Assembly: GCF_000719955.1 (NCBI RefSeq)
Contig: NZ_JOII01000022.1
Coordinates: forward strand, 62,001-126,000
Length of the DNA stretch: 64,000 nucleotides
Reading direction: 5' to 3'
DNA from: Streptomyces albidoflavus
Lineage (GTDB): Bacteria; Actinomycetota; Actinomycetes; Streptomycetales; Streptomycetaceae
The translations under genes and the position numbers were made by a program. This document shows, one piece after another, positions 1-8,615 of the stretch (positions within the stretch are counted from its first letter, which is position 1; every line of letters starts with the position of its first letter). The notes beneath the pieces were generated by a model. It had not been told where the DNA came from. It worked only from the letters and a program-made list of their open reading frames with translations, and did no database searches.

Positions 1-462
1 GGGCTGGTCTGCACCCACGCGGGCGGGGCGCGCCCGCGCACCCGGCCGCACCGGGTCGCGTACGAGGACGTGGTGGCCGACATCCTCGACGTGACGGTGG
101 GCCTGGCCGAGCGGGCGGTGGCGCTCGGGGTGCGCCGGGACCGGATCATGATCGACCCGGGCCACGACTTCGGGAAGAACACCCGGCACAGCCTGGAGGC
201 CACCCGCCGCCTCGGCGAACTGGCCGCCACCGGCTGGCCGGTGCTGGTCTCCCTCTCCAACAAGGACTTCGTCGGCGAAACCCTGGACCGCCCGGTCAAG
301 GAGCGGCTGCTCGGCACCCTGGCGACCACGGCCGTCTCGGCGTGGCTCGGCGCCCAGGTGTACCGCGTCCACGAGGTGGCCGAGACCCGCCAGGTCCTCG
401 ACATGGTCGCCTCGATCGCAGGACACCGGGAACCGGCGGTGGCGCGGCGGGGGCTGGCGTAG
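1..462 (+). CDS. folP: Dihydropteroate synthase, C-terminal part (5' end outside window)
   Basis: The frame is open from base 1 to the TAG at 460-462, so only the C-terminal ~153 residues are present. The segment DPGHDFGKNTRHSLE and the later SNKDFVGETL are characteristic of the TIM-barrel dihydropteroate synthases. These condense p-aminobenzoate with dihydropterin pyrophosphate in folate synthesis. The DPGHDFGK variant (instead of DPGIGFGK) is one I associate with the second DHPS-like paralogue of actinomycetes, so this copy may not be the main folate enzyme. The next gene follows 51 bases later on the same strand with its own ribosome binding site. Family assignment is firm; which paralogue it is remains an inference. 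Confidence 0.85.
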   Translation, partial: GLVCTHAGGARPRTRPHRVAYEDVVADILDVTVGLAERAVALGVRRDRIMIDPGHDFGKNTRHSLEATRRLGELAATGWPVLVSLSNKDFVGETLDRPVKERLLGTLATTAVSAWLGAQVYRVHEVAETRQVLDMVASIAGHREPAVARRGLA

Positions 463-513
463 CCGGAGGAACCAGCTTGACCTCCACCGTGGTCGAGGTT
501 GGAGGCTGGGGCC

Positions 514-1392
514 ATGACCATCCCGACAGCCGCCTTCCCGACCGACCACCGGCCCGACCGCTGGTCCGGTGAACTGCTCGACCTCGACGCCTACCTGGCG
601 CGGGTCGGGTACGACGGGCCGCGTGAGCCCACGCTCGCGGTCCTGCGTGACCTCCAGCGCGCCCACACCACGGGCATCCCCTTCGAGAACGTCCACGCCG
701 TCCTCGGGCGGGAGCTGCCGCTCGACCTGCCGTCCGTGCAGGCCCGGCTCGTCCACGGGCGGCGCGGCGGCTACTGCTTCGAGCACGTGGGGCTCTTCGC
801 CGCCGTGCTGGAACGGTTCGGGTTCCACGTCACCGGCCTGGCGGGACGGGTCAGCCTCGGCGCCGACAAGGTGCTGCCCGCCACCCACGGCCTGCTCGCG
901 GTGACCGCCCGCGACGACGAGCGCCGGTGGCTCTGCGACGTCGGCTTCGGCGCCGGTCCGCTCGGGCCCGTCGAGCTGGCCGACGGAGCCGAGGCGGCGT
1001 ACGACGGCTGGCGGTACCGGCTGGAGCGGCACCCCGGCGCCCACGGGATCGACCAGTGGTGGCTGTACCAGTCGGCGCCCGGCACCGGGGACTCCCCGGG
1101 CTCGTGGATCGACCGGCACACCTTCACGCTCACCGCGCAGTACCCGATCGACTACGTCGTGGCCAGCCACTTCGTGGGCACCCACCCGCGCTCCCCCTTC
1201 GTGCGGCGGCTCTTCGCCCAGCGCATGACCGCCGACGCCCACCACAGCCTGGACGGGCTCACCCACGTCACCACGCTCCCCGACGGGAAGACCACCACCG
1301 AGGAGATCGCGCCCGAGGCTCTGGACGCGACCCTGCGCGAGGTCTTCGGGCTCGCCCTCACCGAGGAGGAGCTGGGCGCGCTGGCGGGCTGA
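514..1392 (+). CDS. Arylamine N-acetyltransferase
   Basis: A 292-residue cytoplasmic enzyme that transfers acetyl from acetyl-CoA to arylamines and hydrazines. The Cys-His-Asp triad of the family is visible: Cys88 in RRGGYCFEH, His125 in LPATHGLL and Asp142 in LCDVGFG. Length fits the family (about 270-300). The ATG at 514 is preferred over the upstream in-frame TTG at 499 because TTGGAGG at 499-505 is a good ribosome binding site 8 bases before it. The gene ends 15 bases from the convergent DUF2000 gene with no hairpin between. Homologues in Streptomyces act in drug detoxification or in arylamine-derived secondary metabolites; nothing local decides which. Confidence 0.92.
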   Translation: MTIPTAAFPTDHRPDRWSGELLDLDAYLARVGYDGPREPTLAVLRDLQRAHTTGIPFENVHAVLGRELPLDLPSVQARLVHGRRGGYCFEHVGLFAAVLERFGFHVTGLAGRVSLGADKVLPATHGLLAVTARDDERRWLCDVGFGAGPLGPVELADGAEAAYDGWRYRLERHPGAHGIDQWWLYQSAPGTGDSPGSWIDRHTFTLTAQYPIDYVVASHFVGTHPRSPFVRRLFAQRMTADAHHSLDGLTHVTTLPDGKTTTEEIAPEALDATLREVFGLALTEEELGALAG

Positions 1393-1407
1393 GCGCGCTC
1401 CCGCTGG

Positions 1408-1848
1408 TCAGGGGTGCATACGGGCGCCCTTGAGCACCTTGTCGACCGCGTTGCGCGGGCCGTACACGGCGAGGCCCACCAGGTCCAGGGAGTCCCTGCC
1501 GACGGCCCGCACGGCGGCGCGGTTGTCGCGGTCGTTGCCGGTGGCGAAGAGGTCGGAGGTGAAGACGGCCCGGGGCAGCGCCCGGGCCAGCGCCTTGCCG
1601 TGGGCGGCGGTCAGCGTCTCCTTGCTCCCCTCGAAGACCAGCACGGGCTGGCGGAGCATCGGCAGGTAGGCGGTGGAGTCGGCGTCCTCGTAGGGTTCGC
1701 CGATCACCTCGGGGTGCCGCGTCCCGAGCCCGCTGACCAGGAACGCGGTCACGTTGAGCCGCTGCCAGCCGGCCAGGTCGTCCCGGAGCAGCACGGCGAT
1801 CTTGGTGTCGAAGCGGACGGGTGCGGTGTCGTTGGCGTTGGTCGTCAT
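1408..1848 (-). CDS. DUF2000 family protein
   Basis: A 146-residue soluble protein recognised as DUF2000 (motifs FDTKIAVLLRDDL near the N-terminus, TAFLVSGL, and a central YLPMLRQPVLVF). The family adopts a peptidyl-tRNA-hydrolase-II-like fold and is of unknown function. It is divergent from the AraC-type regulator whose GTG lies 51 bases away, and such pairs commonly consist of the regulator and its target. That regulatory link is inference. No signal peptide or membrane segment is present. Confidence 0.85.
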   Translation of the reverse strand: MTTNANDTAPVRFDTKIAVLLRDDLAGWQRLNVTAFLVSGLGTRHPEVIGEPYEDADSTAYLPMLRQPVLVFEGSKETLTAAHGKALARALPRAVFTSDLFATGNDRDNRAAVRAVGRDSLDLVGLAVYGPRNAVDKVLKGARMHP

Positions 1849-1898
1849 GGCCCCGAGCCTGCCGACCGGCCCGCCGCCCGGTCTTGTACGTTTTTCGC

Positions 1899-2705
1899 GT
1901 GACGGCCGGCCAGCAGATCCACGCGTGGCGCCCCCGGGTCCCGGGGGTGGCGGAGGTCTTCCACGCCCGCTTCACCGAGCACGCCTACCCGATGCACGTC
2001 CACGACGTGTGGACGCTGCTCCTCGTCGACGACGGCGCCGTCCGCTACGACCTGGACCGGCACCCGCACGGCACCCCCGCCGACACGGTCACCCTGCTGC
2101 CGCCGCACGTCCCGCACAACGGCTCCCCGGCCACCGCGCACGGCTTCCGCAAACGCGTCCTGTACCTGGACCTGACCCAGCTCGGCCCCGAACTCGTCGG
2201 CCCGGCCGTGGACCGGCCCGAACTGGCCGACGCCCTGCTGTGCCGCCGGGTCGGCCGGCTGCACACGGCACTGGCGGCGCCCGGGGACGAGCTGGAGGCG
2301 GAGAGCAGGCTCGCGCTGATCCGCGAACGGCTCCACGCCCACCTGCGGCCCCGCCTCGCCGCGACGGGCCCGGTGCCGGACCCGGGCCTCGCCCACCGGC
2401 TGCGGGACCTCCTGGACGCCCGGCTGCGCCAGGGGCTCACCCTCGACGAGGCGGCCGCGCTGCTGCACGCCCACCCCGCCCACCTGGTCCGCGCCTTCAG
2501 CGGCGCCTTCGGCATCGCGCCGCACCGGTACCTGACGACGCTCCGGGTGGGCCGCGCCCGGCGGCTGCTGCTCGACGGGCTGCCGCCCGGTGAGGTGGCG
2601 GCGGCCGCCGGGTTCTACGACCAGTCGCACCTGAACCGGCACTTCAAGAAGGTGGTGGGCACCACTCCGGGCAGGTACGCCCGTACCGGCGCCCCGGGCC
2701 GCTGA
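1899..2705 (+). CDS. AraC family transcriptional regulator
   Basis: A 268-residue regulator with an N-terminal cupin-like sensor (HARFTEHAYPMHVHDVWTLLLVDDGAV, the His-rich AraC ligand-binding motif) and two C-terminal helix-turn-helix units. The second HTH shows the family signature YDQSHLNRHFKKVVGTTPGRYR-like. GTG at 1899 is chosen because the residues upstream of it (MRCRWRWSSWP...) look like antisense of the divergent gene. No clear Shine-Dalgarno sequence precedes this GTG, so the message may be leaderless. It probably controls the divergent DUF2000 gene from the 50-bp shared intergenic region. Confidence 0.88.
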   Translation: MTAGQQIHAWRPRVPGVAEVFHARFTEHAYPMHVHDVWTLLLVDDGAVRYDLDRHPHGTPADTVTLLPPHVPHNGSPATAHGFRKRVLYLDLTQLGPELVGPAVDRPELADALLCRRVGRLHTALAAPGDELEAESRLALIRERLHAHLRPRLAATGPVPDPGLAHRLRDLLDARLRQGLTLDEAAALLHAHPAHLVRAFSGAFGIAPHRYLTTLRVGRARRLLLDGLPPGEVAAAAGFYDQSHLNRHFKKVVGTTPGRYARTGAPGR

Positions 2706-2725
2706 CCGGCGCTGTGCCCCCGTCG

Positions 2726-2769
2726 GCCCCCCGCCGGCCCCGGCCGGTGCCGGGGCGGCGGGCCGGGGC
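2726..2769. terminator. GC-rich hairpin between convergent genes
   Basis: Two arms, around 2731-2744 (CCGCCGGCCCCGGC) and 2749-2762 (GCCGGGGCGGCGGG), pair with a single bulged base across a 4-base loop. The hairpin lies between the AraC gene (+) and the LOG gene (-) and can serve both directions. It has no U tract, as is common in Streptomyces. Confidence 0.6.
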
Positions 2770-2771
2770 GG

Positions 2772-3563
2772 TCAGGAGCCGATGGCGACGGCCGGGCCGG
2801 AGCCGGGGTGGCGGCGCGGCTCGGTCTCCTTGGTGACCAGGGCGACGGCCTCCTCCACGTCGTCGGTGACGTGGAAGAGCAGGAGGTCCTTGGCGGCGCA
2901 CTTGCCCTGCGCCACCACCGTGTCCCGCAGCCAGTCGACCAGCCCGCTCCAGTACTCCCGGCCGAACAGCACGATCGGGAACCGGGTGACCTTGCGGGTC
3001 TGCACCAGCGTCAGCGCCTCGAACAGCTCGTCCAGCGTGCCGAGGCCCCCGGGGAGGACCACGAACCCTTGCGCGTACTTCACGAACATTGTCTTTCTGA
3101 CAAAGAAGTAGCGGAAGTTCACGCCGATGTCGACGTGCCGGTTGAGCCCCTGCTCGAACGGCAGCTCGATGCCGAGGCCGACGGAGACGCCGCCGGCCTC
3201 GCGGGCGCCCTTGTTGGCCGCCTCCATGGCGCCGGGCCCGCCGCCGGTGATGACCGCGAACCCGGCCTCCACCAGCGCCTTGCCCAGCTCGACGCCGGTC
3301 TGGTACTCGAAGGACTCCGGGCCGGTGCGGGCCGAGCCGAAGACACTGATGGCGCTCCCGAGTTCGGCGAGCGCCCCGAACCCTTCGACGAACTCCGACT
3401 GGATGCGCATGACCCGCCACGGGTCGGTGTGCACCCAGCTGGAGTCGCTCTTGGTGTCCAGCAGCCGCTGGTCGGTGGTGCCGGGCTGGATCTGCTCGCG
3501 CCGCCGCACGACGGGGCCGAGCCGCTGCTCCTCGGGCACATCCGCTGCTTGTGGAGTGGCCAT
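2772..3563 (-). CDS. LOG family (TIGR00730) Rossmann-fold protein
   Basis: A 263-residue protein with the signature PGGLGTLDELFE (PGGxGTxxE) and an upstream GGGPGAMEAANKGA motif. These define the LOG/lysine-decarboxylase-like family, whose characterised members are cytokinin riboside 5'-monophosphate phosphoribohydrolases. The older label lysine decarboxylase is a misnomer. ATG at 3563 has GGGGAG upstream. It follows dapE on the same strand after 155 bases with a hairpin between, so it is probably a separate unit. A physiological substrate cannot be named from the sequence. Confidence 0.88.
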   Translation of the reverse strand: MATPQAADVPEEQRLGPVVRRREQIQPGTTDQRLLDTKSDSSWVHTDPWRVMRIQSEFVEGFGALAELGSAISVFGSARTGPESFEYQTGVELGKALVEAGFAVITGGGPGAMEAANKGAREAGGVSVGLGIELPFEQGLNRHVDIGVNFRYFFVRKTMFVKYAQGFVVLPGGLGTLDELFEALTLVQTRKVTRFPIVLFGREYWSGLVDWLRDTVVAQGKCAAKDLLLFHVTDDVEEAVALVTKETEPRRHPGSGPAVAIGS

Positions 3564-3672
3564 GTACTCCCCTTCCCTTCCGGTACTGCGGCACCGTCCG
3601 CCGGGGGTCCCGGTGGACGTCTTGCCATGTCAGCCTAGGCGGAGCGCTGTTACGGCGGGCGGAAGCGGACAT

Positions 3673-3701
3673 GGCCGCCCGGAAGCGGTGAACGGGCGGC
3701 C
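3673..3701 (-). terminator. Hairpin downstream of dapE
   Basis: A perfect 9-bp stem (GGCCGCCCG at 3673-3681, CGGGCGGCC at 3693-3701) with an 11-base loop starts 18 bases after the dapE stop codon. Confidence 0.5.
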
Positions 3702-3718
3702 GGGAGTGAGGGCCCGGC

Positions 3719-4798
3719 TCAGGCGGTCAGCCAGGCCGCCAGGCGCTTCTCGGCGTCCAGGATCTTGGCGGTGTCGACCCGCTCGTCGCGCCGGTGGGCG
3801 AGGTGCGGATTGCCCGGGCCGTAGTTGACGGCGGGGACGCCGAGCGCGCTGAAGCGGGCCACGTCGGTCCAGCCGTACTTGGGCATCGGGGTGCCGCCCA
3901 CGGCCTCGGCGAAGGCGGCGGCGGCCGGGTGGGAGAGGCCGGGCAGGGCGCCGCCGCTGTGGTCGTCGACCACGAACTCGGTCACGCCGCAGCCGTCGAA
4001 GACCTCCTTGACGTGGGCGAGGGCCTCCTCGGGGGTGCGGTCGGGGGCGTAGCGGAAGTTGACGGTGACGGTGCAGGCGTCGGGGATGACGTTGCCCGCG
4101 ACGCCGCCCTCGATGCCGACCGCGTTGAGCCCCTCGCGGTACTCCAGGCTGTCGATGAGCGGGTAGCGCGGCTGGTAGGCGGCGAGCCGGTCCAGGATGG
4201 GGGCGGCGGCGTGGATGGCGTTCGCGCCCATCCAGGAGCGGGCCGAGTGGGCGCGCTCGCCGGTGGTGCGCAGCAGCACGCGCAGGGTGCCCTGGCAGCC
4301 GCCCTCGACCTGCCCGTCGGAGGGCTCCAGGAGGACGGCGAAGTCCCCTTCGAGCCAGTCGGGGTGGGCGTCGGCGACGTGGCCGAGGCCGTTGAGGTCG
4401 GCGGCGACCTCCTCGTTGTCGTAGAAGACGAAGGTGAGGTCGCGGTTGGGCTCGGGGACGGTGGCGGCGATGCGCAGCTGGACGGCGACCCCGGACTTCA
4501 TGTCGCAGGTGCCGCAGCCCCACAGGACGCCGTCCTCGTCGAGCCGGGAGGGGACGTTCTCCGCGATCGGCACGGTGTCGATGTGCCCGGCGAGCAGGAC
4601 GCGCTCGGCGTGGCCGAGGCGGGTGCGGGCGACGACGTTGTTGCCGTACCGGTCGACCGTCAGGTGCGGCAGCGGGCGCAGGGCCGCCTCGATCGCGTCG
4701 GCGAGGGCGCGCTCGTCACCGCTCTCGGAGGGGAGGTCGACGAGGGCGGCGGTGAGGGCGGCGGCGTCGAGCGTGAGGTCAAGGGAGGTCGGAGCCAT
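3719..4798 (-). CDS. dapE: Succinyl-diaminopimelate desuccinylase
   Basis: A 359-residue M20-family metallohydrolase that removes succinate from N-succinyl-LL-diaminopimelate, the penultimate stage of the lysine/meso-DAP pathway supplying peptidoglycan. Metal-binding motifs are in order: AGHIDTVP (His and Asp), [10 protein letters not shown] (bridging Asp), YDNEEV (Glu-Glu), and a C-terminal histidine region. The dimerisation (lid) domain lies between. The bifunctional-type aminotransferase dapC is encoded 2.1 kb away on the same strand, so two DAP steps are grouped although not in one operon. The gene is divergent from the membrane-anchored protein at 4870. Confidence 0.9.
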   Translation of the reverse strand: MAPTSLDLTLDAAALTAALVDLPSESGDERALADAIEAALRPLPHLTVDRYGNNVVARTRLGHAERVLLAGHIDTVPIAENVPSRLDEDGVLWGCGTCDMKSGVAVQLRIAATVPEPNRDLTFVFYDNEEVAADLNGLGHVADAHPDWLEGDFAVLLEPSDGQVEGGCQGTLRVLLRTTGERAHSARSWMGANAIHAAAPILDRLAAYQPRYPLIDSLEYREGLNAVGIEGGVAGNVIPDACTVTVNFRYAPDRTPEEALAHVKEVFDGCGVTEFVVDDHSGGALPGLSHPAAAAFAEAVGGTPMPKYGWTDVARFSALGVPAVNYGPGNPHLAHRRDERVDTAKILDAEKRLAAWLTA

Positions 4799-4869
4799 GA
4801 CCGCGACCCTAACGCGGCCCCGCCGGGCGGCCCGGCACGCCCTGGGCCCCCTCCAGTACCTTGGGCAGC

Positions 4870-5781
4870 GTGTCTGAGCCCTCCTTCTTCCGGCGCGGCC
4901 GTGTGCTGCGCGTCGGCGCGGCCCTGGTCGTGCTGCTGGCGCTCGCCGGGTACTTCGCGGCGCAGCAGCGCGGCGGTGCCCCGGCCGGCTCCCGGTGCGT
5001 GGTCCGCTCCGCCGACGACCCCGCCGAGAGGTACGAGCTGAGCGCGGTGATGGCGGTCAACGCGGCGACCATCTCCGCGGTCGGCACCGGCAAGGGGATG
5101 CCCGAACGGGCGGTGACGATCGCCCTGGCCACCGCGATCCAGGAGTCCTCGCTGCGCAACATCGACTACGGCGACCGCGACTCGCTCGGCCTCTTCCAGC
5201 AGCGGCCCTCGCAGGGCTGGGGCGAGCCGGAGCAGATCATGGACCCGGTCTACTCCTCGGAGAAGTTCTACGAGCACCTCGCCGAGGTCCCCGGCTACTC
5301 CCGGCTGCCGCTGACGGTCGCGGCCCAGCGCGTCCAGAAGAGCGGCTTCCCGCAGGCGTACGCCAAGCACGAGCGGGACGCCTCGCTGCTGGCCGCGGCC
5401 CTCACCGGCCGCGCCGCCACCACGCTGACCTGCGGCGGAGCCACCGAGGAGCCCGGCGACGAGAAGGAACTCCGGGCGGCGCTGGCCCGCGACTTCGGCA
5501 AGGACGTCCTCCCGGCCACGGGCGCGGCCGGCTCCGGCGCGGACACGGACGGCAAGGCGGACGGCCCGCGCACCGTCGAGCTCCCCGTCCCCTCGGCGGA
5601 GGGCAAGCGCCGGGGCTGGGAGCTGGCCCACTGGGCGGTGGCCAACGCCACCCGGCTCGGCGTCGCGGAGGTCACCTACGCGGGCCGCACCTGGCGCACC
5701 GGGGGCGACTGGGAGACCTCGGCGGAGGAGACCCGGGGCGGCGGCACGGGCGCGGTGCGGATCGTGGTCTCCGAGGGCTGA
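4870..5781 (+). CDS. Membrane-anchored protein with lysozyme/transglycosylase-like motif
   Basis: A 303-residue protein with one N-terminal membrane segment (about residues 13-32) and an extracytoplasmic remainder. The region around residue 92 reads [11 protein letters not shown], followed by DSLGLFQQ near residue 110. This layout recalls the E-S and GLMQ motifs of lytic transglycosylases and lysozyme-fold enzymes, with Glu92 as candidate acid. Relatives are often labelled heavy metal transporter in databases; nothing here supports transport. The rest of the C-terminal half (from about residue 190) is Gly/Glu-rich and likely disordered. GTG at 4870 and an in-frame TTG at 4861 are both possible starts, and neither has a good Shine-Dalgarno sequence. 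Cell-wall activity is inference. Confidence 0.6.
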   Translation: MSEPSFFRRGRVLRVGAALVVLLALAGYFAAQQRGGAPAGSRCVVRSADDPAERYELSAVMAVNAATISAVGTGKGMPERAVTIALATAIQESSLRNIDYGDRDSLGLFQQRPSQGWGEPEQIMDPVYSSEKFYEHLAEVPGYSRLPLTVAAQRVQKSGFPQAYAKHERDASLLAAALTGRAATTLTCGGATEEPGDEKELRAALARDFGKDVLPATGAAGSGADTDGKADGPRTVELPVPSAEGKRRGWELAHWAVANATRLGVAEVTYAGRTWRTGGDWETSAEETRGGGTGAVRIVVSEG

Positions 5782-6000
5782 GCCGGAGGGCCCCTCTCCC
5801 GCATGCTCTCGGTCACCTGCCGGGGCGCCGCCGAGGTGGTCCCGCTGGACCGAGCGCGGGCGGTGCGGAAACTGACCCGCTACCTCGGGCCGGAGGAAGG
5901 GTGGCCGGTGCGGTTCTCGGCCTCGCCGGCCGATCCGGCGGCCCGGCTGGTGCGATGCGTTCCCGAACGCCCGCCGGTGGTGCGTGACTTGTCGTGGTGA
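5782..6000 (+). pseudogene. C-terminal remnant of a PPOX-type (pyridoxamine-phosphate-oxidase-like) protein
   Basis: A short open frame reads LSVTCRGAAEVVPLDRARAV and then GWPVRFSASPADPAARLVRCVPERPPVVRDLSW to a stop. This matches, from family memory, the last 65 or so residues of Streptomyces PPOX-fold flavin/F420-dependent proteins (the strand carrying G-R-A-E-V and the terminal R-L-V-R-x-V-P-E). No N-terminal flavin-binding half exists upstream: the preceding gene stops at 5781. I read it as a decayed fragment. It could instead be a short expressed protein from the ATG at 5803, but there is no good ribosome binding site. Confidence 0.45.
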
Positions 6001-6417
6001 GGGTGGGGCATGGCTGAGCGTGCGGTGGGTTTCGGGGCGGCGGCTGGAAGCCCGTCACCTCCGCCGGAGACGGCGTCGGGCCGCCCCCGTGGCCGCTGCA
6101 CGCCCGTGCGAGGGGTCACCCGGACGGTGGCGTGTGCGGGCCGGGGCGCCTGGGGTGCGCGGGGTCCCGGAGGCCGGGGTGGCGGGTGGAGGAACGCCTA
6201 GTTCAGAGGCTGCGGAAAGCATTCGGCTGATGAGCCGCTGGGCCGCTTGTCGGGGAGGCCGACAATGTGACGCGTTATCGATTCGTGATCCGGCGGTGCC
6301 GCAACCTTCGCCGCTCTGGCGCGGTAGTCACGGCGTCGCAGGGCCGGGCTCACCGGCCCGGACGGCGCGTCGGCCGCCTCACCGGCCCGCGCCCCACGTC
6401 CCCCCAGAAGGAGCAAC
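6001..6417. other. Intergenic region without a supported gene
   Basis: About 415 bases between the PPOX remnant and the secreted-protein gene. Short open frames here (for example from 6010) lack ribosome binding sites and show low-complexity Gly/Arg/Pro composition. The less GC-rich stretch 6215-6300 is the likely promoter region for the 6418 gene. I could not pick a convincing -35/-10 pair. Confidence 0.5.
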
Positions 6418-6843
6418 ATGTCCCTCCCCCTGAGCCGCCGGATCGCCCGTGCCGCCCTGCTGGTCGCCGCCGCGGCCGCCCCCGTGGCCGGTGCGGCCGG
6501 CGCGGCCAACGCCGCCGAGCTGCCCGTCGGGTCGACCCTGCCCGGGCTGACCGCCCTGGACGGCGAGGGCCTCGGCAACACCCTCGACGGTGCCGCGCGG
6601 GGTGCCACCGGTGCGGCCGGGAAGACCGGCTCCGAGGCCGTCGGCACCGCGGTGCCCGCCGCGGGCAAGACGGTCGGCCAGATGGGCAAGACCGTCGCCC
6701 CGGCCGCCCAGGACGCCGTCGGCACCCTCGCGGGCTCCGCGGGCAAGGCGGTCGGCGACACGGCCGGCTCCGCCGCCCAGAGCGGCCTGCCCGGCAAGGG
6801 CCTGCCCACCGGCGGCCTGACCGGCGGCCTGCCGCTCGGCTGA
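6418..6843 (+). CDS. Small secreted Ala/Gly-rich protein
   Basis: A 141-residue exported protein. Residues 1-33 form a signal peptide (SRRIAR, a hydrophobic Ala-rich core, then AANAAE). The mature part is a run of Gly/Ala/Thr-rich degenerate repeats containing Gly-Lys spaced about every 12-16 residues (AGKTGSEAVG, AGKTVGQMG, AGKAVGDTAG). There are no cysteines. Homologues in Streptomyces are often mislabelled ATP-binding protein; no nucleotide-binding site is visible. The start is firm, with AGAAGGAG 5-6 bases upstream. It is followed 10 bases later by a strong hairpin. Function unknown; a secreted surface or matrix protein is the modest inference. Confidence 0.75.
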   Translation: MSLPLSRRIARAALLVAAAAAPVAGAAGAANAAELPVGSTLPGLTALDGEGLGNTLDGAARGATGAAGKTGSEAVGTAVPAAGKTVGQMGKTVAPAAQDAVGTLAGSAGKAVGDTAGSAAQSGLPGKGLPTGGLTGGLPLG

Positions 6844-6853
6844 CCCACCGGCA

Positions 6854-6893
6854 CACAGGGCCCCGGGGAGCGCGGACTCCCCGGGGCCCTGTG
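6854..6893. terminator. Strong bidirectional terminator hairpin
   Basis: A perfect 17-bp stem (6854-6870 with 6877-6893) closes a 6-base loop. It sits between the convergent secreted-protein gene (+) and dapC (-). Confidence 0.8.
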
Positions 6894-6911
6894 GCGTGTC
6901 CGGACCGGCCG

Positions 6912-8033
6912 TCAGGCGGTGGCGGTGAGGCGGGCGACGGCCGCCGCGACGCGCTCGTCCGTGGCGGTGAAGGCGATCCGGACGAAGCGGTCCCCGGCGG
7001 GGCCGTAGAAGTCGCCCGGGGCGACGGCGATGCCGAGCGAGGCGAGGTGGGCGACCGTGTCCCAGCAGGGCTCGTCCCGGGTGGCCCACAGGTAGAGGCT
7101 GGCCTCGCTGTGCTCCACGCGGAAGCCGTGGGCCAGCAGGGCCTCGCGCAGGGCGGTGCGGCGGGCCGCGTACCGCTCGCGCTGCTCGGCCACGTGGGCG
7201 TCGTCGCCGAGGGCGGCGACGGTGGCGGCCTGGACGGGGGCGGGCGTCATCATCCCGCCGTGCTTGCGGATCTGGAGCAGCTCGCCGAGGACGGCCGCGT
7301 CGCCGAGGATGAACGCCGAGCGGTAACCGGCCAGGTTGGAACGCTTGGAGAGCGAGTGCACGGCGACCAGCCCCTCGTGGCTCCCGCCGCACACCTCGGG
7401 GTGGAGCACCGAGACCGGGTCGGCCTCCCAGCCCAGTTCGAGGTAGCACTCGTCGCTGACGACCAGCACGTCGTGCTCCCGGGCCCAGGCCACGATCCGG
7501 GCCAGTTCGTCCTTGCCGAGGACGCGGCCGGTCGGGTTGGAGGGCGAGTTGAGCCAGAGCAGCTTGAGCGGGCCCGGGTCGAGGTCGGTGACCGGGTCGT
7601 CGTAGACAACCGGTTCGGCGCGGGCCAGGCGGGCGCCGACCTCGTACGTCGGGTAGGCCAGGCGGGGGAAGGCCACGGTGTCGCCGGGGCCCAGGCCCAG
7701 CTGGGTGGGGAGCCAGGCGACGAGTTCCTTGGAGCCGACCACCGGCAGGACGTTCTCCTCGGTCAGCCCTTCGGCGCCCAGGCGGCGGCCGGCCCAGCCG
7801 AGGATGGCGGCGCGCAGCGCGGCGGTGCCCCACACGGTCGGGTAGCCGGGCGAGTCGGCGGCGGCCGTCAGCGCCTCGCGCACCAGCGGCGGGACCGGGT
7901 CGACGGGGGTGCCGACGGAGAGGTCGACGAGGCCGTCCGGGTGGGCGGCGGCGGTCTCCTTGTACGGCTGGAGCCTGTCCCACGGGAAGGCGGGGAGGAG
8001 CGCGGAGACGGGTGAGGGCGCGGCTGCGGACAC
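6912..8033 (-). CDS. dapC: Succinyldiaminopimelate aminotransferase
   Basis: A 373-residue class I/II PLP aminotransferase that makes N-succinyl-2,6-diaminopimelate from the keto precursor and glutamate in DAP/lysine synthesis. The PLP lysine is in HSLSKRSNLAGYR. The NSPSNPTG motif and the DECYLELGWE segment complete the cofactor site. The N-terminal FPWDRLQPYK and the actinobacterial pairing with ferredoxin fdxA directly upstream identify it as DapC rather than a general aspartate aminotransferase. GTG at 8033 is the start that removes a 104-residue antisense-like extension. A weak GAAAAGAG lies 7 bases upstream. A terminator separates it from fdxA, so it likely has its own promoter. Confidence 0.88.
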   Translation of the reverse strand: MSAAAPSPVSALLPAFPWDRLQPYKETAAAHPDGLVDLSVGTPVDPVPPLVREALTAAADSPGYPTVWGTAALRAAILGWAGRRLGAEGLTEENVLPVVGSKELVAWLPTQLGLGPGDTVAFPRLAYPTYEVGARLARAEPVVYDDPVTDLDPGPLKLLWLNSPSNPTGRVLGKDELARIVAWAREHDVLVVSDECYLELGWEADPVSVLHPEVCGGSHEGLVAVHSLSKRSNLAGYRSAFILGDAAVLGELLQIRKHGGMMTPAPVQAATVAALGDDAHVAEQRERYAARRTALREALLAHGFRVEHSEASLYLWATRDEPCWDTVAHLASLGIAVAPGDFYGPAGDRFVRIAFTATDERVAAAVARLTATA

Positions 8034-8081
8034 GGCTGCTCTTTTCGGGTCCTGGTGGGGTGGGTTCGGGTCTCGAAAACG

Positions 8082-8118
8082 ACGAGGTCCCGCCGGCGCG
8101 GAACCGGCGGGACCTCGT
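8082..8118 (-). terminator. Intrinsic terminator of fdxA
   Basis: A perfect 15-bp stem (8082-8096 with 8104-8118) and 7-base loop are followed on the minus strand by CGTTTTCG, giving a short U tract. It lies 34 bases past the fdxA stop and just upstream of dapC. Confidence 0.8.
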
Positions 8119-8151
8119 ACGAACTGTCTCGGCAGAGCCGGGGCCTGGGCC

Positions 8152-8472
8152 CTACTGGTTCTGCGGCGGCAGTTCGGCGATGAAGGGGTGGTCACGCTCG
8201 ATGAGACCGAGCTTGCTGGCCCCGCCGGGCGAACCCAGCTCGTCGAAGAACTCGACGTTCGCCTTGTAGTAGTCCTTCCACTCCTCAGGAGTGTCGTCCT
8301 CGTAGAAGATCGCCTCGACCGGGCAGACCGGCTCACAGGCTCCACAGTCGACGCATTCGTCCGGGTGGATGTACAAGGACCGCTGGCCCTCGTAGATGCA
8401 GTCGACCGGGCACTCCTCGATGCACGCCTTGTCCTTCACGTCGACACAAGGCTGCGCGATGACGTAGGTCAC
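8152..8472 (-). CDS. fdxA: 7Fe-8S ferredoxin
   Basis: A 106-residue soluble electron carrier. Cluster ligands are visible: one motif around CVDVKDKACIEECPVDCIYEG and a second, CVDCGACEPVCPVEAI. The first half has the altered spacing typical of ferredoxins with one [3Fe-4S] and one [4Fe-4S] cluster. The last 50 residues (YEDDTPEEW and YYKANVEFFDELGSPGG) are the C-terminal extension of actinobacterial FdxA. It sits next to dapC, which is common in actinobacteria. It donates electrons to cytochromes P450 or other oxidoreductases; the partner cannot be read here. Confidence 0.95.
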   Translation of the reverse strand: MTYVIAQPCVDVKDKACIEECPVDCIYEGQRSLYIHPDECVDCGACEPVCPVEAIFYEDDTPEEWKDYYKANVEFFDELGSPGGASKLGLIERDHPFIAELPPQNQ

Positions 8473-8615
8473 GCTGTCGTTCCTCCTCGATAGGGCGCTG
8501 GCGGGCCGTCTTTACAGGCTCCGCCGCCTGGCGCGCGGGAGCGCGGCGTCGTCGATGCCCGCCCCTAGTATCTCCGTTCCGGGAGATGATCCGAACAGGA
8601 GGGGCGGCCGAAGCT

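Noticed and set aside
6010..6201. 63-codon open frame with an ATG
   Set aside because: No ribosome binding site, low-complexity Gly/Arg/Pro content, no recognisable fold.
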